Assembly (NCBI RefSeq): GCF_008642375.1
Contig: NZ_CP029194.1
Span: 1,860,001-1,924,000 of the forward strand
Direction: 5' to 3'
DNA length: 64,000 bases
From: Streptomyces venezuelae
Lineage (GTDB): Bacteria; Actinomycetota; Actinomycetes; Streptomycetales; Streptomycetaceae
Positions 27,730-36,349 of this stretch are shown here, one piece after another. The notes beneath the pieces are model-generated. The model was not told the DNA's origin and made no database searches. It saw only the letters and a list, made by a program, of their open reading frames with translations. The translations under genes were made by a program, and so were the position numbers. How positions within the stretch are numbered: the first letter of the stretch is position 1; every line of letters starts with the position of its first letter.

Positions 27730-28521
27730 TCACTCCGTCCAGTACCGCTCAAGTGCTCCCTCGCGGTACGGCGCGGGACTCACGCTGAGCTCGCCGGCGA
27801 ACGGGCGGTCGAGGACGAAGACCAGGAGCAGGCTGAAGCCGATGAGGGCGGCGACGGAGGAGACGAAGAGGATCTGGATCCGCAGCTTGCGCATGCCGTA
27901 GAGGAAGGTGAGCGGGATCAGGACGAGCGCGCCTCCGAAGGCCAGCACCTGGAGCAGCGGCGGGAGTTCCTGCTCGGCCATGGTGATCCGGGCCCGGCGC
28001 TGGGAGGCGACGTCGTTCAGGTGGCTGACGGCCTGCTCGTAGAAGACCTCCTCGCGGACGGTCTTCGGCTCGTACGACTGGAGCACCTCGAAGACGGTCT
28101 GGAACCGGTTCGCCGTGGCCCCGTAGCTCGGCTGTCCCTCGCGCATCAGCGGCCACTGGTCCTCCACGACCCCGTGGACGTAGGCGCTCAGGGCGGTGTC
28201 GAGGCGGGCGCGGACGTCGGGCGGGAAGGCGGCGGCGTCCCGGGCGATGAGGGCCATGTCGGTGGCCTCGGTGGCGACGATGGTCTGGGTGTTCTCCAGT
28301 TGCGTCCAGAGGGTGACGATGACGAAGGCGAGGATGATCCCGTAGATCGCGCCGAACATCCCCAGGGTCACGCCGACCATGTCGTTGTGCTCCCCCTCGG
28401 CCAGCGAGGGGTACCTGCGGCGGAGCAGCACGCTGCCGGTGACGGCCAGGACGACGGTCCCGCCGACGGTGACCACGGCGAGAGTGGTGGTGCTGAAGTG
28501 GTTGAGCAGCCAGAGCGACAT
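27730..28521 (-). CDS. DUF4239 (bestrophin-like) membrane protein
   Basis: This 263-residue protein has two N-terminal membrane spans (about residues 12-33 and 47-68), a soluble helical middle with VRARLDTALSAYVHGVVEDQ and YEPKTVREEVFYEQAVSHLN, and two C-terminal spans (PLLQVLAFGGALVLIPLTFL and IQILFVSSVAALIGFSLLLV). This is the DUF4239 topology, sometimes called bestrophin-like. No function is established. The start at 28521 was chosen at the first ATG of the conserved opening MSLWLLNHFSTTT. Confidence 0.82.
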   Translation of the reverse strand: MSLWLLNHFSTTTLAVVTVGGTVVLAVTGSVLLRRRYPSLAEGEHNDMVGVTLGMFGAIYGIILAFVIVTLWTQLENTQTIVATEATDMALIARDAAAFPPDVRARLDTALSAYVHGVVEDQWPLMREGQPSYGATANRFQTVFEVLQSYEPKTVREEVFYEQAVSHLNDVASQRRARITMAEQELPPLLQVLAFGGALVLIPLTFLYGMRKLRIQILFVSSVAALIGFSLLLVFVLDRPFAGELSVSPAPYREGALERYWTE

Positions 28522-28722
28522 GTGCGGGGAGTGTAGGGACCGGGCACGCGCGCCGGAGCCGCCCCCGGAGGGCGAGTACGCCGGGCGCGCTCCGGTCACC
28601 CCGCGAGCGCGCCCGTGATCAGCGGGGGCGCTCCCGGACCCTGCTGTGCGCCGGTGCGCAGGAGATTCCACACGGATGAGTGATGGACGGGTCCCCGGTC
28701 AGCGCTCATGGGCCCGGCAGGG

Positions 28723-29970
28723 TCACGCCCGGCGGTGCTTGATGTTGACGGCCCAGGACTTGGCCATGATCACCGGGTTCACGAACCGGAGCGGGCCGAT
28801 CAGGCGGGAAGCGAACAGGTGCATGTGCCGGGCCAGCGAATCGTCGCGCACCGCCGCCGAGAAGATCAGCCGCTCCACGGGGTTGAACGGGCGGGCCTTG
28901 GCGAAGTCGACGGCCAGCTTCTGGTGGCCGGTCAGGCGGCGCCGGTGGCCGCGCCCGTACGCCGCGAGCGCCCTGTCCAGGTCGCCCGCGCCGGTCACGG
29001 CCGGGGCGACGGCCTCGGTCAGCCACTTCGCGGTCTCCAGGGCCCACCCGCAGCCCACTCCCCACAGGGGGTCGCTCGTCAGGGCCGCGTCGCCGACGAG
29101 GGCGAGGCCCGGGGCGGTGGGCCTGCGGCTGCGGAGGGGGTAGTCGACCGTGCCGATGATCTTCGTGACGCGCTCGGCGGAGTCGATCGGCGGCGCGTCG
29201 GGCAGGTCGCGGACGAAGTCGAGGAAACTGCGCTCCAGGTCCGCCCGGAAGGCCGGCAGCCACTTCTTGTCCGGGACCACGGCCACGACCGTCACCCCGC
29301 CGTCGTTCGGGAAGGCGTACGCCATGTCGGGTTCGAGGAACCAGGTGTGGGCGATCCCGTCGCGCAGCGGCAGGTCGCGGAAGTGCGCCAGATAGCCGAA
29401 CCGGGTGTTCTCGTACTCCCGCGTCGGCACGTCGGCGAACTTCGCCACGGGCGAGTCCCTGCCGTCGGCGCCGACCACGAGGCGGGCGCGGATCTCGCGC
29501 TCGCCCTGTGGTGTCGACGCGCGCACTCCGACCGTGCGCCCCGCTTCCCGGGTCAGGCCGGTCACCTGATGGCCGAGGAGCAGGTCGACGCCGGGGGTCT
29601 CCGCCGCACGGGACCTGATCAGCGGGTCGAGGGTGCTGCGCCGGACGTTGTACCCGTACGGCAGCGGGGGCCCCGCCGGCGCGGGCTTCGGGTGGATCCA
29701 TCCCCAACGGGTGTACCAGCGGGCCTCGTTGCGGACGGCCCCCGCCTTCTCCAGCGCGGGGACGAGACCGAGCTCCTCGAGGACCGGGTGGGCGTTGGCG
29801 GTGAGGGAGTGGGTGCACAGCACCTTGTACGCCCCGGGGTCCGAGCGGCGCTCCAGCAGGGCGACACGGACACCGCGCCGGGCGAGCAGGATCGCCGCGG
29901 CGCTGCCGGCGAGGCCGGCCCCGCTGATGACGACGTCGTAGTCGTGAACCGGGCTCTCAGGCTTGGTCAT
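28723..29970 (-). CDS. FAD-dependent monooxygenase/oxidoreductase (PHBH/geranylgeranyl-reductase-like)
   Basis: This 415-residue flavoprotein has the Rossmann GxGxxG GAGLAG (residues 17-22), the NADPH/FAD-linking LVVGADGRDSPVAKFADV (DG fingerprint) and the FAD ribityl motif LALVGDAALTSDPLWGVGCG. The GVGCGWALE segment, where many hydroxylases have GxGxN, places it nearer the geranylgeranyl reductase/halogenase branch. A GGGAG site precedes ATG 29970. Neighbours give no pathway, so hydroxylation, epoxidation or double-bond reduction all remain possible. Confidence 0.85.
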   Translation of the reverse strand: MTKPESPVHDYDVVISGAGLAGSAAAILLARRGVRVALLERRSDPGAYKVLCTHSLTANAHPVLEELGLVPALEKAGAVRNEARWYTRWGWIHPKPAPAGPPLPYGYNVRRSTLDPLIRSRAAETPGVDLLLGHQVTGLTREAGRTVGVRASTPQGEREIRARLVVGADGRDSPVAKFADVPTREYENTRFGYLAHFRDLPLRDGIAHTWFLEPDMAYAFPNDGGVTVVAVVPDKKWLPAFRADLERSFLDFVRDLPDAPPIDSAERVTKIIGTVDYPLRSRRPTAPGLALVGDAALTSDPLWGVGCGWALETAKWLTEAVAPAVTGAGDLDRALAAYGRGHRRRLTGHQKLAVDFAKARPFNPVERLIFSAAVRDDSLARHMHLFASRLIGPLRFVNPVIMAKSWAVNIKHRRA

Positions 29971-30096
29971 GCGCCGATCGCTCCCTTCGGGTGTGATGCC
30001 GCGGATGGGGTGCTGCGGCGCTCATACTGTCAGGCGCATGACCAACCCGAGGGGCGGTCGGGCGGGCGGGTTGACAAGCCCGGACCCCTCGAAGCC

Positions 30097-32382
30097 TCAG
30101 CCGATCGTCCATTGCTGCAACGCCGAGCCGGAGTTCGGCTGTTGGGTGACCGCGGCGCCGTTGGCGGTGGACGCGGTGGTGAGCAGCAGTCCGCTCTTCA
30201 CGGAGGCGACGGTGTACGCGCCGCTCGCCAGCCGCGTGACGGTCCAGCGCTGGTTGGCGCCGCCGGTGCAGTTCCACTGGATGACCTTGGCCCCGGCGCT
30301 CGTGGACCCGCCGTCGACGTCGGCGCAGAGTCCCGACTCGGCGTTGGCGAGCTGGTAGGTGCCGTCGGCGCCGCGGGTGAAGCGCCAGGCCTGGTTGGCG
30401 CCGCCGTTCGGGGTCCAGGTGACGAGCTGCGTGCCGGCCGTGGTGCTGTGCCCGGGGTTGTCGAGGGCCTTGCCGCTCGCGGCGAGCGTGTGGTTGCCGT
30501 CGGCGATCACGACGGGGGCCTGGCCGACCGCGGTGAGCGTCAGGGTCTGCTCGCCCGCCGTCCGCGTCCCGCCCACGGCGTTGCCCGTGGTGTTGCTCCA
30601 GCTCCGGGTGGGAGTCGTCTCGGCCAGGCGGTTCGCCGTGCCGGACAGGCTGATCACGAGGCCGCTGTAGCGGTTGACCAGGCGGTACGTGCCGTTCGGC
30701 GAGCCGTCCGCGGCGGAGGTGCCGGGGATCACGAACCACTGCTGCCCCACGGAGGGGCCGCCCGCCGGGGCCGGGGTGACCGTCGGCCTGGTGCCCCAGG
30801 CGCGGCTGCCCGTGGTGGCCGAGTCGACACCGAGGAGCTGCCCGGTGGCGGCGTTGGCGATCCGGTGCGAACCGTCTCCGTTGGCCGTGAAGATCCACGA
30901 TTCCAGGTCGGCTCCGGTTGCTGTCGGTACGGACGTGGTCGCCGAACCGCCGGCGACCTGGGCGAGGACGCGCCCGCCCGCGGCGGAGATCCGGTACGCC
31001 TTGCTCGTGTCGACGGGCGCGGCGGGTGCGGAGGAGTCGACGGCGAGGTTGACGTACTCACTGGACGCTCCGCCCGAGCAGCCGAAGGAGCAGTAGGAGC
31101 GGAAGTTCCTGCCGACGATCCCGGAACCGGTCTTGTTCACGCCGTCGAGGAACCAGCGGTACCACGACGCGTTCCGGTAGCTGCCCGTGTCGCCGAGACG
31201 GAACCACTTCTGGGTGGTGAGGTCGTCGGTGGCGTAGATCTCCTGGGGCGCGTTGCCGCTCTGGTCGACGGCCTGCGGCTCCCCGATGTACAGCCCCAGG
31301 TGGGCGTTGTAGGTGATGTCCATGACGAACAGGGGCGAGGTGGGGGGCATCTTGCCCGCCGCGACCTGCTGGCTCACGGTGCCGGTGTTCGTCGGGTCGT
31401 ACTCACCGCCGACAGGGGTGTGGCCGGTCGTGTCGGACGCCGTCACCGGTGTCATGTTGCTCTCGCGACCGCCCACTCCGGGCTCGGTCCAGGCTCCGTC
31501 GTACCACTTCCTCCAGGAACCGGGCGCCATCTTCCCGGAGATGGGGGCGCGCGCCACGTGCGCGTGGAAGGCCTTCCAGCCGCCGCCCTTCTCCACGATC
31601 CGCGAGCCGTAGAAGGCGTAGAAGTACCCGGAGGCGGTGTCGACGAACAGGCGCTGGTCACCGTCGCCGTAGTGGTACGTCTGTTGCGGGAAGGCCGCCG
31701 TGTCGCCTCGCCGGGTGCTGAAGGGGGAGGTGATGACGTGGTCCTTGATGGCCCACGTCCTGCCCTGGTCGGTGGAGACCGCGTAGTCGATCCCGTCGAA
31801 GTGGACGCCGTCGCCGAAGGGTTGCGGGGTGAACTCGTTGTGCACGAGGCCGTACCAGTCGCCGGTGTCCGGGTCTACCCACACCCCGGCCAGGTCGCAG
31901 AAGTTCCGCTGGGAGTACGACGATCCGACCGGCGCGTAGGTGGACTCCAGGCCGGTCGGGCTGTTGTTGCACCGCCATGTCGTGTCGTTGTTGCGGTCGT
32001 TGGGGTTCGCCGGGTTCACGGCGTCGCTGAGGGCGGTCGACCGGACCGCCGTGTCGAAGTTCGTCCCGGTGAAGAAGTTCCACCTGCGCTGCTGCGTCGA
32101 TCCGTAGAGCGCGTGGGCCTGCTGGAAGTAGAAGGTGCCGTCCTTGTCGATGTAGGGGGAGGCCGGGGTGTCGTCGGGCTGGGACCACGCCCCCTTCGCA
32201 CCGACGGTGACGCTGTACGTGGCGGCTGCCGCGGCCCCGGACGCCTGCGCCGGTACGGGTACGGGGGCGGGTGCCGATACGGGGGCGGGTGCGGGCGCTG
32301 TCGCTTCGGCGCCGCCCGCGGTCACCGCGAGGGCGACGGCGGCGACGACCGTACCGAGCAGGCTTCTTCGAGGAGTTGACAT
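30097..32382 (-). CDS. Secreted protein with C-terminal ricin-type beta-trefoil lectin domains
   Basis: This 761-residue protein has a signal peptide (STPRRSLLGTVVAAVALAVT, cleavage likely after AEATA or similar) with a twin-Arg, then an Ala/Pro linker. The region of about residues 55-400 is rich in Trp/Tyr/Asp and resembles a sialidase/five-bladed-propeller glycoside hydrolase-like module (DKDGTFYFQQAHALYGSTQQ, STDQGRTWAIKDHV, which carries an Asp-box SxDxGxTW). The C-terminal part has RICIN repeats with QxW motifs (GQQWFVI, NQAWRF, NQRWTV, LQQWTIG). It probably binds and perhaps cleaves a polysaccharide outside the cell. AGGAG precedes ATG 32382. Confidence 0.8.
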   Translation of the reverse strand: MSTPRRSLLGTVVAAVALAVTAGGAEATAPAPAPVSAPAPVPVPAQASGAAAAATYSVTVGAKGAWSQPDDTPASPYIDKDGTFYFQQAHALYGSTQQRRWNFFTGTNFDTAVRSTALSDAVNPANPNDRNNDTTWRCNNSPTGLESTYAPVGSSYSQRNFCDLAGVWVDPDTGDWYGLVHNEFTPQPFGDGVHFDGIDYAVSTDQGRTWAIKDHVITSPFSTRRGDTAAFPQQTYHYGDGDQRLFVDTASGYFYAFYGSRIVEKGGGWKAFHAHVARAPISGKMAPGSWRKWYDGAWTEPGVGGRESNMTPVTASDTTGHTPVGGEYDPTNTGTVSQQVAAGKMPPTSPLFVMDITYNAHLGLYIGEPQAVDQSGNAPQEIYATDDLTTQKWFRLGDTGSYRNASWYRWFLDGVNKTGSGIVGRNFRSYCSFGCSGGASSEYVNLAVDSSAPAAPVDTSKAYRISAAGGRVLAQVAGGSATTSVPTATGADLESWIFTANGDGSHRIANAATGQLLGVDSATTGSRAWGTRPTVTPAPAGGPSVGQQWFVIPGTSAADGSPNGTYRLVNRYSGLVISLSGTANRLAETTPTRSWSNTTGNAVGGTRTAGEQTLTLTAVGQAPVVIADGNHTLAASGKALDNPGHSTTAGTQLVTWTPNGGANQAWRFTRGADGTYQLANAESGLCADVDGGSTSAGAKVIQWNCTGGANQRWTVTRLASGAYTVASVKSGLLLTTASTANGAAVTQQPNSGSALQQWTIG

Positions 32383-32552
32383 GGGGGACTCCTGACTGGT
32401 CTCCGTGCGCAGCCCTTCAAGGCGGCTGGATACACAGAAGCGCGCCGCGCGGGCCGTGCACATGGACACTCGACCGCGGCGCTTGGACTTTGCGTGCGGC
32501 GCGAGAAAGTCGGGTCAGGAGGGAGGAGGCCGGAAGGGAGAAAGGCCGGAGG

Positions 32553-33134
32553 CTACGACTGTCGCAGCCGGGCCAGCTCCACCTCGACGGCCTCCGCCAT
32601 GAGCGTGCGCGCGTGGTCGATCGTGATGCCGCCGCTCAGCCAGCGCATGCTCAGGCCCTCCAGCAGAGCCGTGAGCCGTTCGGCGGACGCGGCGAGCCCG
32701 ACCGCCGGCGCCAGGGGCTCCACCTGGCCGAGGAGCCCGGCCACCTCCTGCACCCACACCAGGGTCGCCCGCGCGAGGTCCTCGCGCAGGACCGGGTCGA
32801 AGACGGCGCTCGCGCGGAGCTCGCCCCAGGCCGTGCTGTTCTCCCGCACCTCCGGCGTGTCCTGGAGCTCCAGAATCAGCACCTGGTCGAGCTCCTCGCG
32901 CGGGCTCAGCGGCTCCGCCGCCTCGTCCTGCGCCGCGGTGTACCGCTCGGCGCGACTGTTGATGAACTCCAGCGTGTGGCGCAGGATTCCGGTGCGGTCC
33001 TTGAAGTGGTAGTAGATCAGACCGGTGGAGACCCCGGCCTCTTCGGCGAGTTCCTCCACGCGGAGCCCGCGGACCCCGCGCCGGGCGATCACCCGGGCGG
33101 CCGCTTCCAGGATCTGAGTACTACGAGATGCCAT
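32553..33134 (-). CDS. TetR-family regulator next to the kinase and agmatine-deiminase-like genes
   Basis: This 193-residue TetR protein has its HTH near residues 24-46 (RVEELAEEAGVSTGLIYYHF). The ligand domain ends in MAEAVEVELARLRQS. ATG 33134 starts 10 bases after the kinase stop, so kinase and regulator form one operon. The shared upstream gap, 34816-35148, carries two TGACTnnnnnnnnAGTCA palindromes that are the obvious candidates for its operators. Because the divergent gene is agmatine-deiminase-like, a polyamine- or guanidino-compound-sensing role is plausible but inferred. Confidence 0.88.
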   Translation of the reverse strand: MASRSTQILEAAARVIARRGVRGLRVEELAEEAGVSTGLIYYHFKDRTGILRHTLEFINSRAERYTAAQDEAAEPLSPREELDQVLILELQDTPEVRENSTAWGELRASAVFDPVLREDLARATLVWVQEVAGLLGQVEPLAPAVGLAASAERLTALLEGLSMRWLSGGITIDHARTLMAEAVEVELARLRQS

Positions 33135-33144
33135 GTCACGAACC

Positions 33145-34815
33145 CTATCCGGACCGCCGGGCGGCACTCGATCCCGGCCCGCTCCCTGCCTGCTCCCGGC
33201 CGGCTGAGCCGCTCCGCCGGTACTGGCTCAGCACGACCGTGACCGGACCGGTGCCGGAACCCCCCTCGACCAGGCGCGCCACGACGAGCCGCTCGCCGTC
33301 GGCGCTGCGCACGCAGAACGGCCGCTCGTCGGCGAGCTCGTCGAACGGCAGGCTCGTCACCGGCTCCGCGTCGACCCCGCGCTCGCAGTCGGCCGGACCG
33401 AGCGCGTACCCCGAGGCGACAAAGGCGTCGGCGTCCTCCGGAAGCACGAACCCGCTCTTGTCCCGGGCGAGGTACCACACGGCGGTCTCGGCGGGCGCGA
33501 CCTTCCCGGTGCCGAGGTCGAACTCGTAGCCGTCGTCCGGGACGGTCAGCTCCATGTCCGCGTAGCCCGGCGTGTACCCGGCGGCCCGTCCCGCGCCGCC
33601 CAGGTCCGGACCGGACGTCAGCCAGTACGCGACGCCGGCCGCCGCCACAAGACCGGCGACGACCGCGGCGCACCCGGCCACCAGAGCCGTACGCCCACGA
33701 CGCCGGCCCCGCCGCGCGGCCGATCCACCCTTCACCGAACCACCCGTCGCCGATCCGCCCTTCCGTACGGGCTCCGCATCCCGCTCCGCGGTCGATCCGC
33801 CCGGCGCACCCCCGCCCGGCGCACCGCTGCCCGTCGCGACCCGCTCCGTGGGCACACGGACCGCGGGCGCCGCCGCCCGCGTGGGACGGTCGTGCGGCGA
33901 GAGCCCGCCGTCGGGCACGGGCGGTCGGTGCCCGCCGGAGGGCAGGGCCCCGCCGAGGTCCTGGCCGGGGCCGACGGCGAGCTGCGCGCGCACGGCGGCG
34001 ATCAGCTCCGCCGGGGTGGGGCGGCGCTCCGGGGACTTGGCCAGGCAGTGCCCGATGAGCTCGCGCAGCTCCGCCGGCAGGTGCGAGAGGTCGGCGGGCT
34101 CGTGGACCACGCGGTAGAGGGCCGCCGACTCGGGCCCCGCCCCGAAGGGCAGGACGCCCCCGGCCACGTACGCGGCCGTGGCACCGAGCGCGAAGACGTC
34201 GGTCGCGGGGGTCACGGGGTGCCCGAGGGCCTGCTCGGGTGCCATGAACGCGGCGGTGCCGATCCGCAGGCCGGTGCCGGTGAGCCCGGTGGCGTCGGCC
34301 GCGCGCGCGATGCCGAAGTCGATGACGCGCGGGCCGTCCTCGGCGATCAGGACGTTGGCGGGCTTGAGGTCGCGGTGGATCACACCCGCCCCGTGGATGG
34401 CCTGCAGGGCCTCGGCGATCCCGGCGACCAGGCGCAGCACCTCGGGCGCCGGAAGCGGCCCGTGGCGCTGGACCACCTGCTGGAGGGAAGGACCGGGGAC
34501 GTAGGCGGTGGCCAGCCAGGGGACGACGTCGTCGGGGCCGGCGTCCACCACCTGCGCGGTGAACAGGCCGTGGATGCGGCGCGCGCTCGCGACCTCCTGG
34601 GAGAACCGTCTGCGGAACTCCGGGTCGGCGGCGAAGTCCTCGCGCACCGCCTTCAGGGCGATGGGCCGGCCGCCCGGGGTGTGGGCGAGATAGACGACCC
34701 CCATGCCGCCCGAGCCGAGCCGGGCGTGGACCCGGTAGCCGCCGATCTCGTGGGGGTCGGCGGGCGTCAGCGGCAGGTGGGCCGGCTGGACCACGGGTGG
34801 CAGAGGGGAGGACAT
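33145..34815 (-). CDS. Membrane-anchored Ser/Thr protein kinase (PknB-type)
   Basis: This 556-residue protein has an N-terminal Hanks-type kinase domain: Gly-rich loop GSGGMG (34-39), ATP-anchoring Lys55 in IALKAV, catalytic HRD at 147-149 in HRDLKPANVLI, and DFG at 166-168. APE-like MAPEQ follows. A Pro/Gly/Arg-rich juxtamembrane linker leads to one membrane helix (ALVAGCAAVVAGLVAAAGVA). An extracellular domain of about 130 residues has no recognised PASTA repeats. It probably senses an outside signal and phosphorylates cytoplasmic targets. It is cotranscribed with the downstream TetR gene. Confidence 0.92.
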   Translation of the reverse strand: MSSPLPPVVQPAHLPLTPADPHEIGGYRVHARLGSGGMGVVYLAHTPGGRPIALKAVREDFAADPEFRRRFSQEVASARRIHGLFTAQVVDAGPDDVVPWLATAYVPGPSLQQVVQRHGPLPAPEVLRLVAGIAEALQAIHGAGVIHRDLKPANVLIAEDGPRVIDFGIARAADATGLTGTGLRIGTAAFMAPEQALGHPVTPATDVFALGATAAYVAGGVLPFGAGPESAALYRVVHEPADLSHLPAELRELIGHCLAKSPERRPTPAELIAAVRAQLAVGPGQDLGGALPSGGHRPPVPDGGLSPHDRPTRAAAPAVRVPTERVATGSGAPGGGAPGGSTAERDAEPVRKGGSATGGSVKGGSAARRGRRRGRTALVAGCAAVVAGLVAAAGVAYWLTSGPDLGGAGRAAGYTPGYADMELTVPDDGYEFDLGTGKVAPAETAVWYLARDKSGFVLPEDADAFVASGYALGPADCERGVDAEPVTSLPFDELADERPFCVRSADGERLVVARLVEGGSGTGPVTVVLSQYRRSGSAGREQAGSGPGSSAARRSG

Positions 34816-34888
34816 GAGCGGCTCTTTCGGCGGTACGGAACGGCAGGGCCGGTGGGGTGCACGGCGCGCCCCGCGCCGAGGGTGCCTC

Positions 34889-34908
34889 TTGACTAAAGTT
34901 TCAGTCAA
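34889..34908. promoter_or_regulatory. Candidate TetR operator 1 (kinase/deiminase gap)
   Basis: The 20-base element TTGACTAAAGTTTCAGTCAA is symmetric at 16 of 20 positions. The same TTGACT...AGTCA arms recur at 34964. Its position between divergent genes, one operon encoding a TetR protein, supports autoregulation. Confidence 0.6.
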
Positions 34909-34963
34909 TATCGACATCAACCCTACAGCGGCCCACACCCTCCCCCAACCCCTCCCCTCATAT

Positions 34964-34983
34964 TTGACTGAAAATCCAGTCAG
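34964..34983. promoter_or_regulatory. Candidate TetR operator 2 (kinase/deiminase gap)
   Basis: TTGACTGAAAATCCAGTCAG has the same arms (TGACTG / CAGTCA) as operator 1, 75 bases away and nearer the deiminase-like gene. Two copies in one divergent gap suggest that one regulator controls both directions. Confidence 0.6.
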
Positions 34984-35148
34984 TGCCACAGTGGGATCAC
35001 GGCCCACCCCCACTCACGCCGCCACGGCGCCGTCCTCACGGCCGCCGTACGCGTGAAGCCAAGGCCCGCGATTCCGTCACCGCGCCGCGTCCCCGAGATC
35101 CCACGGCCACCGCCGGATACTCTCGCCAGCCCACGATCGGAGCACGCT

Positions 35149-36312
35149 GTGTCCCCCTTCCTTCCCACCCGTCGCACCGCCTTGCGCGGCTTCGCCGGCA
35201 TCGGCGCCGCCCTCGGCCTCGGCGCCACCGCCTGCGGCCCGGAGGACCCCGCGCTCGGCGGCGCGGCCGGCACCCCCTCCCGCTCCCCTTCGGCCGACGG
35301 GGAGCGCCACTTCGGCGCCGAGTGGGACAGCCACACCCGTACGTTCATGTCCTGGCCCGCCCTCGCCTCCGTCTGGGAGGACGACCTGTCCTACGTACGG
35401 GAGGACATCGCCCGCATCGCGCGCGCGATCGGGGAGTACGAGGAGGTCGTGATGATGGCCCGCCCGGAGCAGGTGGCGGCGGCGCAGCGGGCCTGCGGCA
35501 GGCAGGTCGAGGTCATCCCGCTCGCCGTCGACGACCTGTGGGCCCGTGACACCGTCCCCGTCTTCGTCGAGGACGACGGCAAGCTCGTCGGGGTGGACTT
35601 CAAGTTCAACGGCTGGGGCAACAAGCAGGAGCACACCGACGACGCGCAGGTCGGCCGCAAGCTGCTCGCGCGGTACGGCATCCCCCGCGAGCAGGCACCG
35701 CTCGTCGCCGAGGGCGGCTCCTTCGAGACCGACGGCGAGGGCACCCTCCTCGTCACGGAGAGCTCGATCGTCAACGACAACCGCAACCGCGGGAAGAGCC
35801 GGGACCAGATCGAGGACGAGCTGATCGAGTACCTCGGCGTGGAGAAGGTCGTCTGGCTCGCGGGCGTCCGCGGCGAGGACATCACGGACGCGCACGTGGA
35901 CAGCCTCGTACGCTTCACCGCGCCCGGTGTGGTCCTGCTCGACCAGGCGTTCCCCGGCACTCCCCCGGACTCCTGGTCCCGCTCGGCCGACCAGGCCCGC
36001 TCGGTGCTCAGCAAGGCGACCGACGCGCGGGGCCGCCGCTTCGAGATCGTCGACCTGCCGCAGCCCGACCTGGACAGGATCACCGGCGAGGGAGACGACT
36101 TCGTGTCCACGTACGCGAACTTCTACGTCGCCAACGACTCGGTGTTCCTGCCCAAGTTCGGTGACAAGAAGGCCGACGCGCGGGCGAAGGCCATCGTGGG
36201 CGAGCACTTCCCCGACCGGGACGTCGTCCAGCTGCAGATCGACACCATCGCCTCCGGCGGTGGGGGGATCCACTGCGCCACCCACGACCAGCCCGGCAAG
36301 CCCGCGGCCTGA
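35149..36312 (+). CDS. Exported agmatine deiminase / peptidyl-arginine-deiminase-like enzyme
   Basis: This 387-residue protein starts at GTG 35149 (GGAGC upstream). The N-terminus has an Arg-Arg signal (TRRTALRGFAGIGAALGLG) ending in a lipobox-like GATAC with Cys29, so it looks like a Tat-exported lipoprotein. The guanidine-modifying enzyme core follows: WARDTVPVFV, EGGSFETDGEGTL, DAHVDSLVRF and the catalytic Cys376 in GGGGIHCATHDQP. Cytoplasmic agmatine deiminases lack such a signal. It should turn agmatine or a related guanidino compound into the ureido form plus ammonia at the cell surface. The divergent TetR/kinase operon probably controls it. Confidence 0.85.
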   Translation: MSPFLPTRRTALRGFAGIGAALGLGATACGPEDPALGGAAGTPSRSPSADGERHFGAEWDSHTRTFMSWPALASVWEDDLSYVREDIARIARAIGEYEEVVMMARPEQVAAAQRACGRQVEVIPLAVDDLWARDTVPVFVEDDGKLVGVDFKFNGWGNKQEHTDDAQVGRKLLARYGIPREQAPLVAEGGSFETDGEGTLLVTESSIVNDNRNRGKSRDQIEDELIEYLGVEKVVWLAGVRGEDITDAHVDSLVRFTAPGVVLLDQAFPGTPPDSWSRSADQARSVLSKATDARGRRFEIVDLPQPDLDRITGEGDDFVSTYANFYVANDSVFLPKFGDKKADARAKAIVGEHFPDRDVVQLQIDTIASGGGGIHCATHDQPGKPAA

Positions 36313-36349
36313 CCTGCGGCCCGGACTGCGGGCCGGCCTTCCGGCCGGG

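Larger units (their letters stand above)
34816..35148. promoter_or_regulatory. Divergent promoter region between the kinase/TetR operon and the agmatine-deiminase-like gene
   Basis: This 333-base gap contains an A/T-rich core (about 34885-34990), unusual in this genome, flanked by GC-rich DNA. Two related palindromes sit in the core (listed separately). No gene was recognised; the remainder, 34991-35148, is the leader of the deiminase-like gene. Confidence 0.6.
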
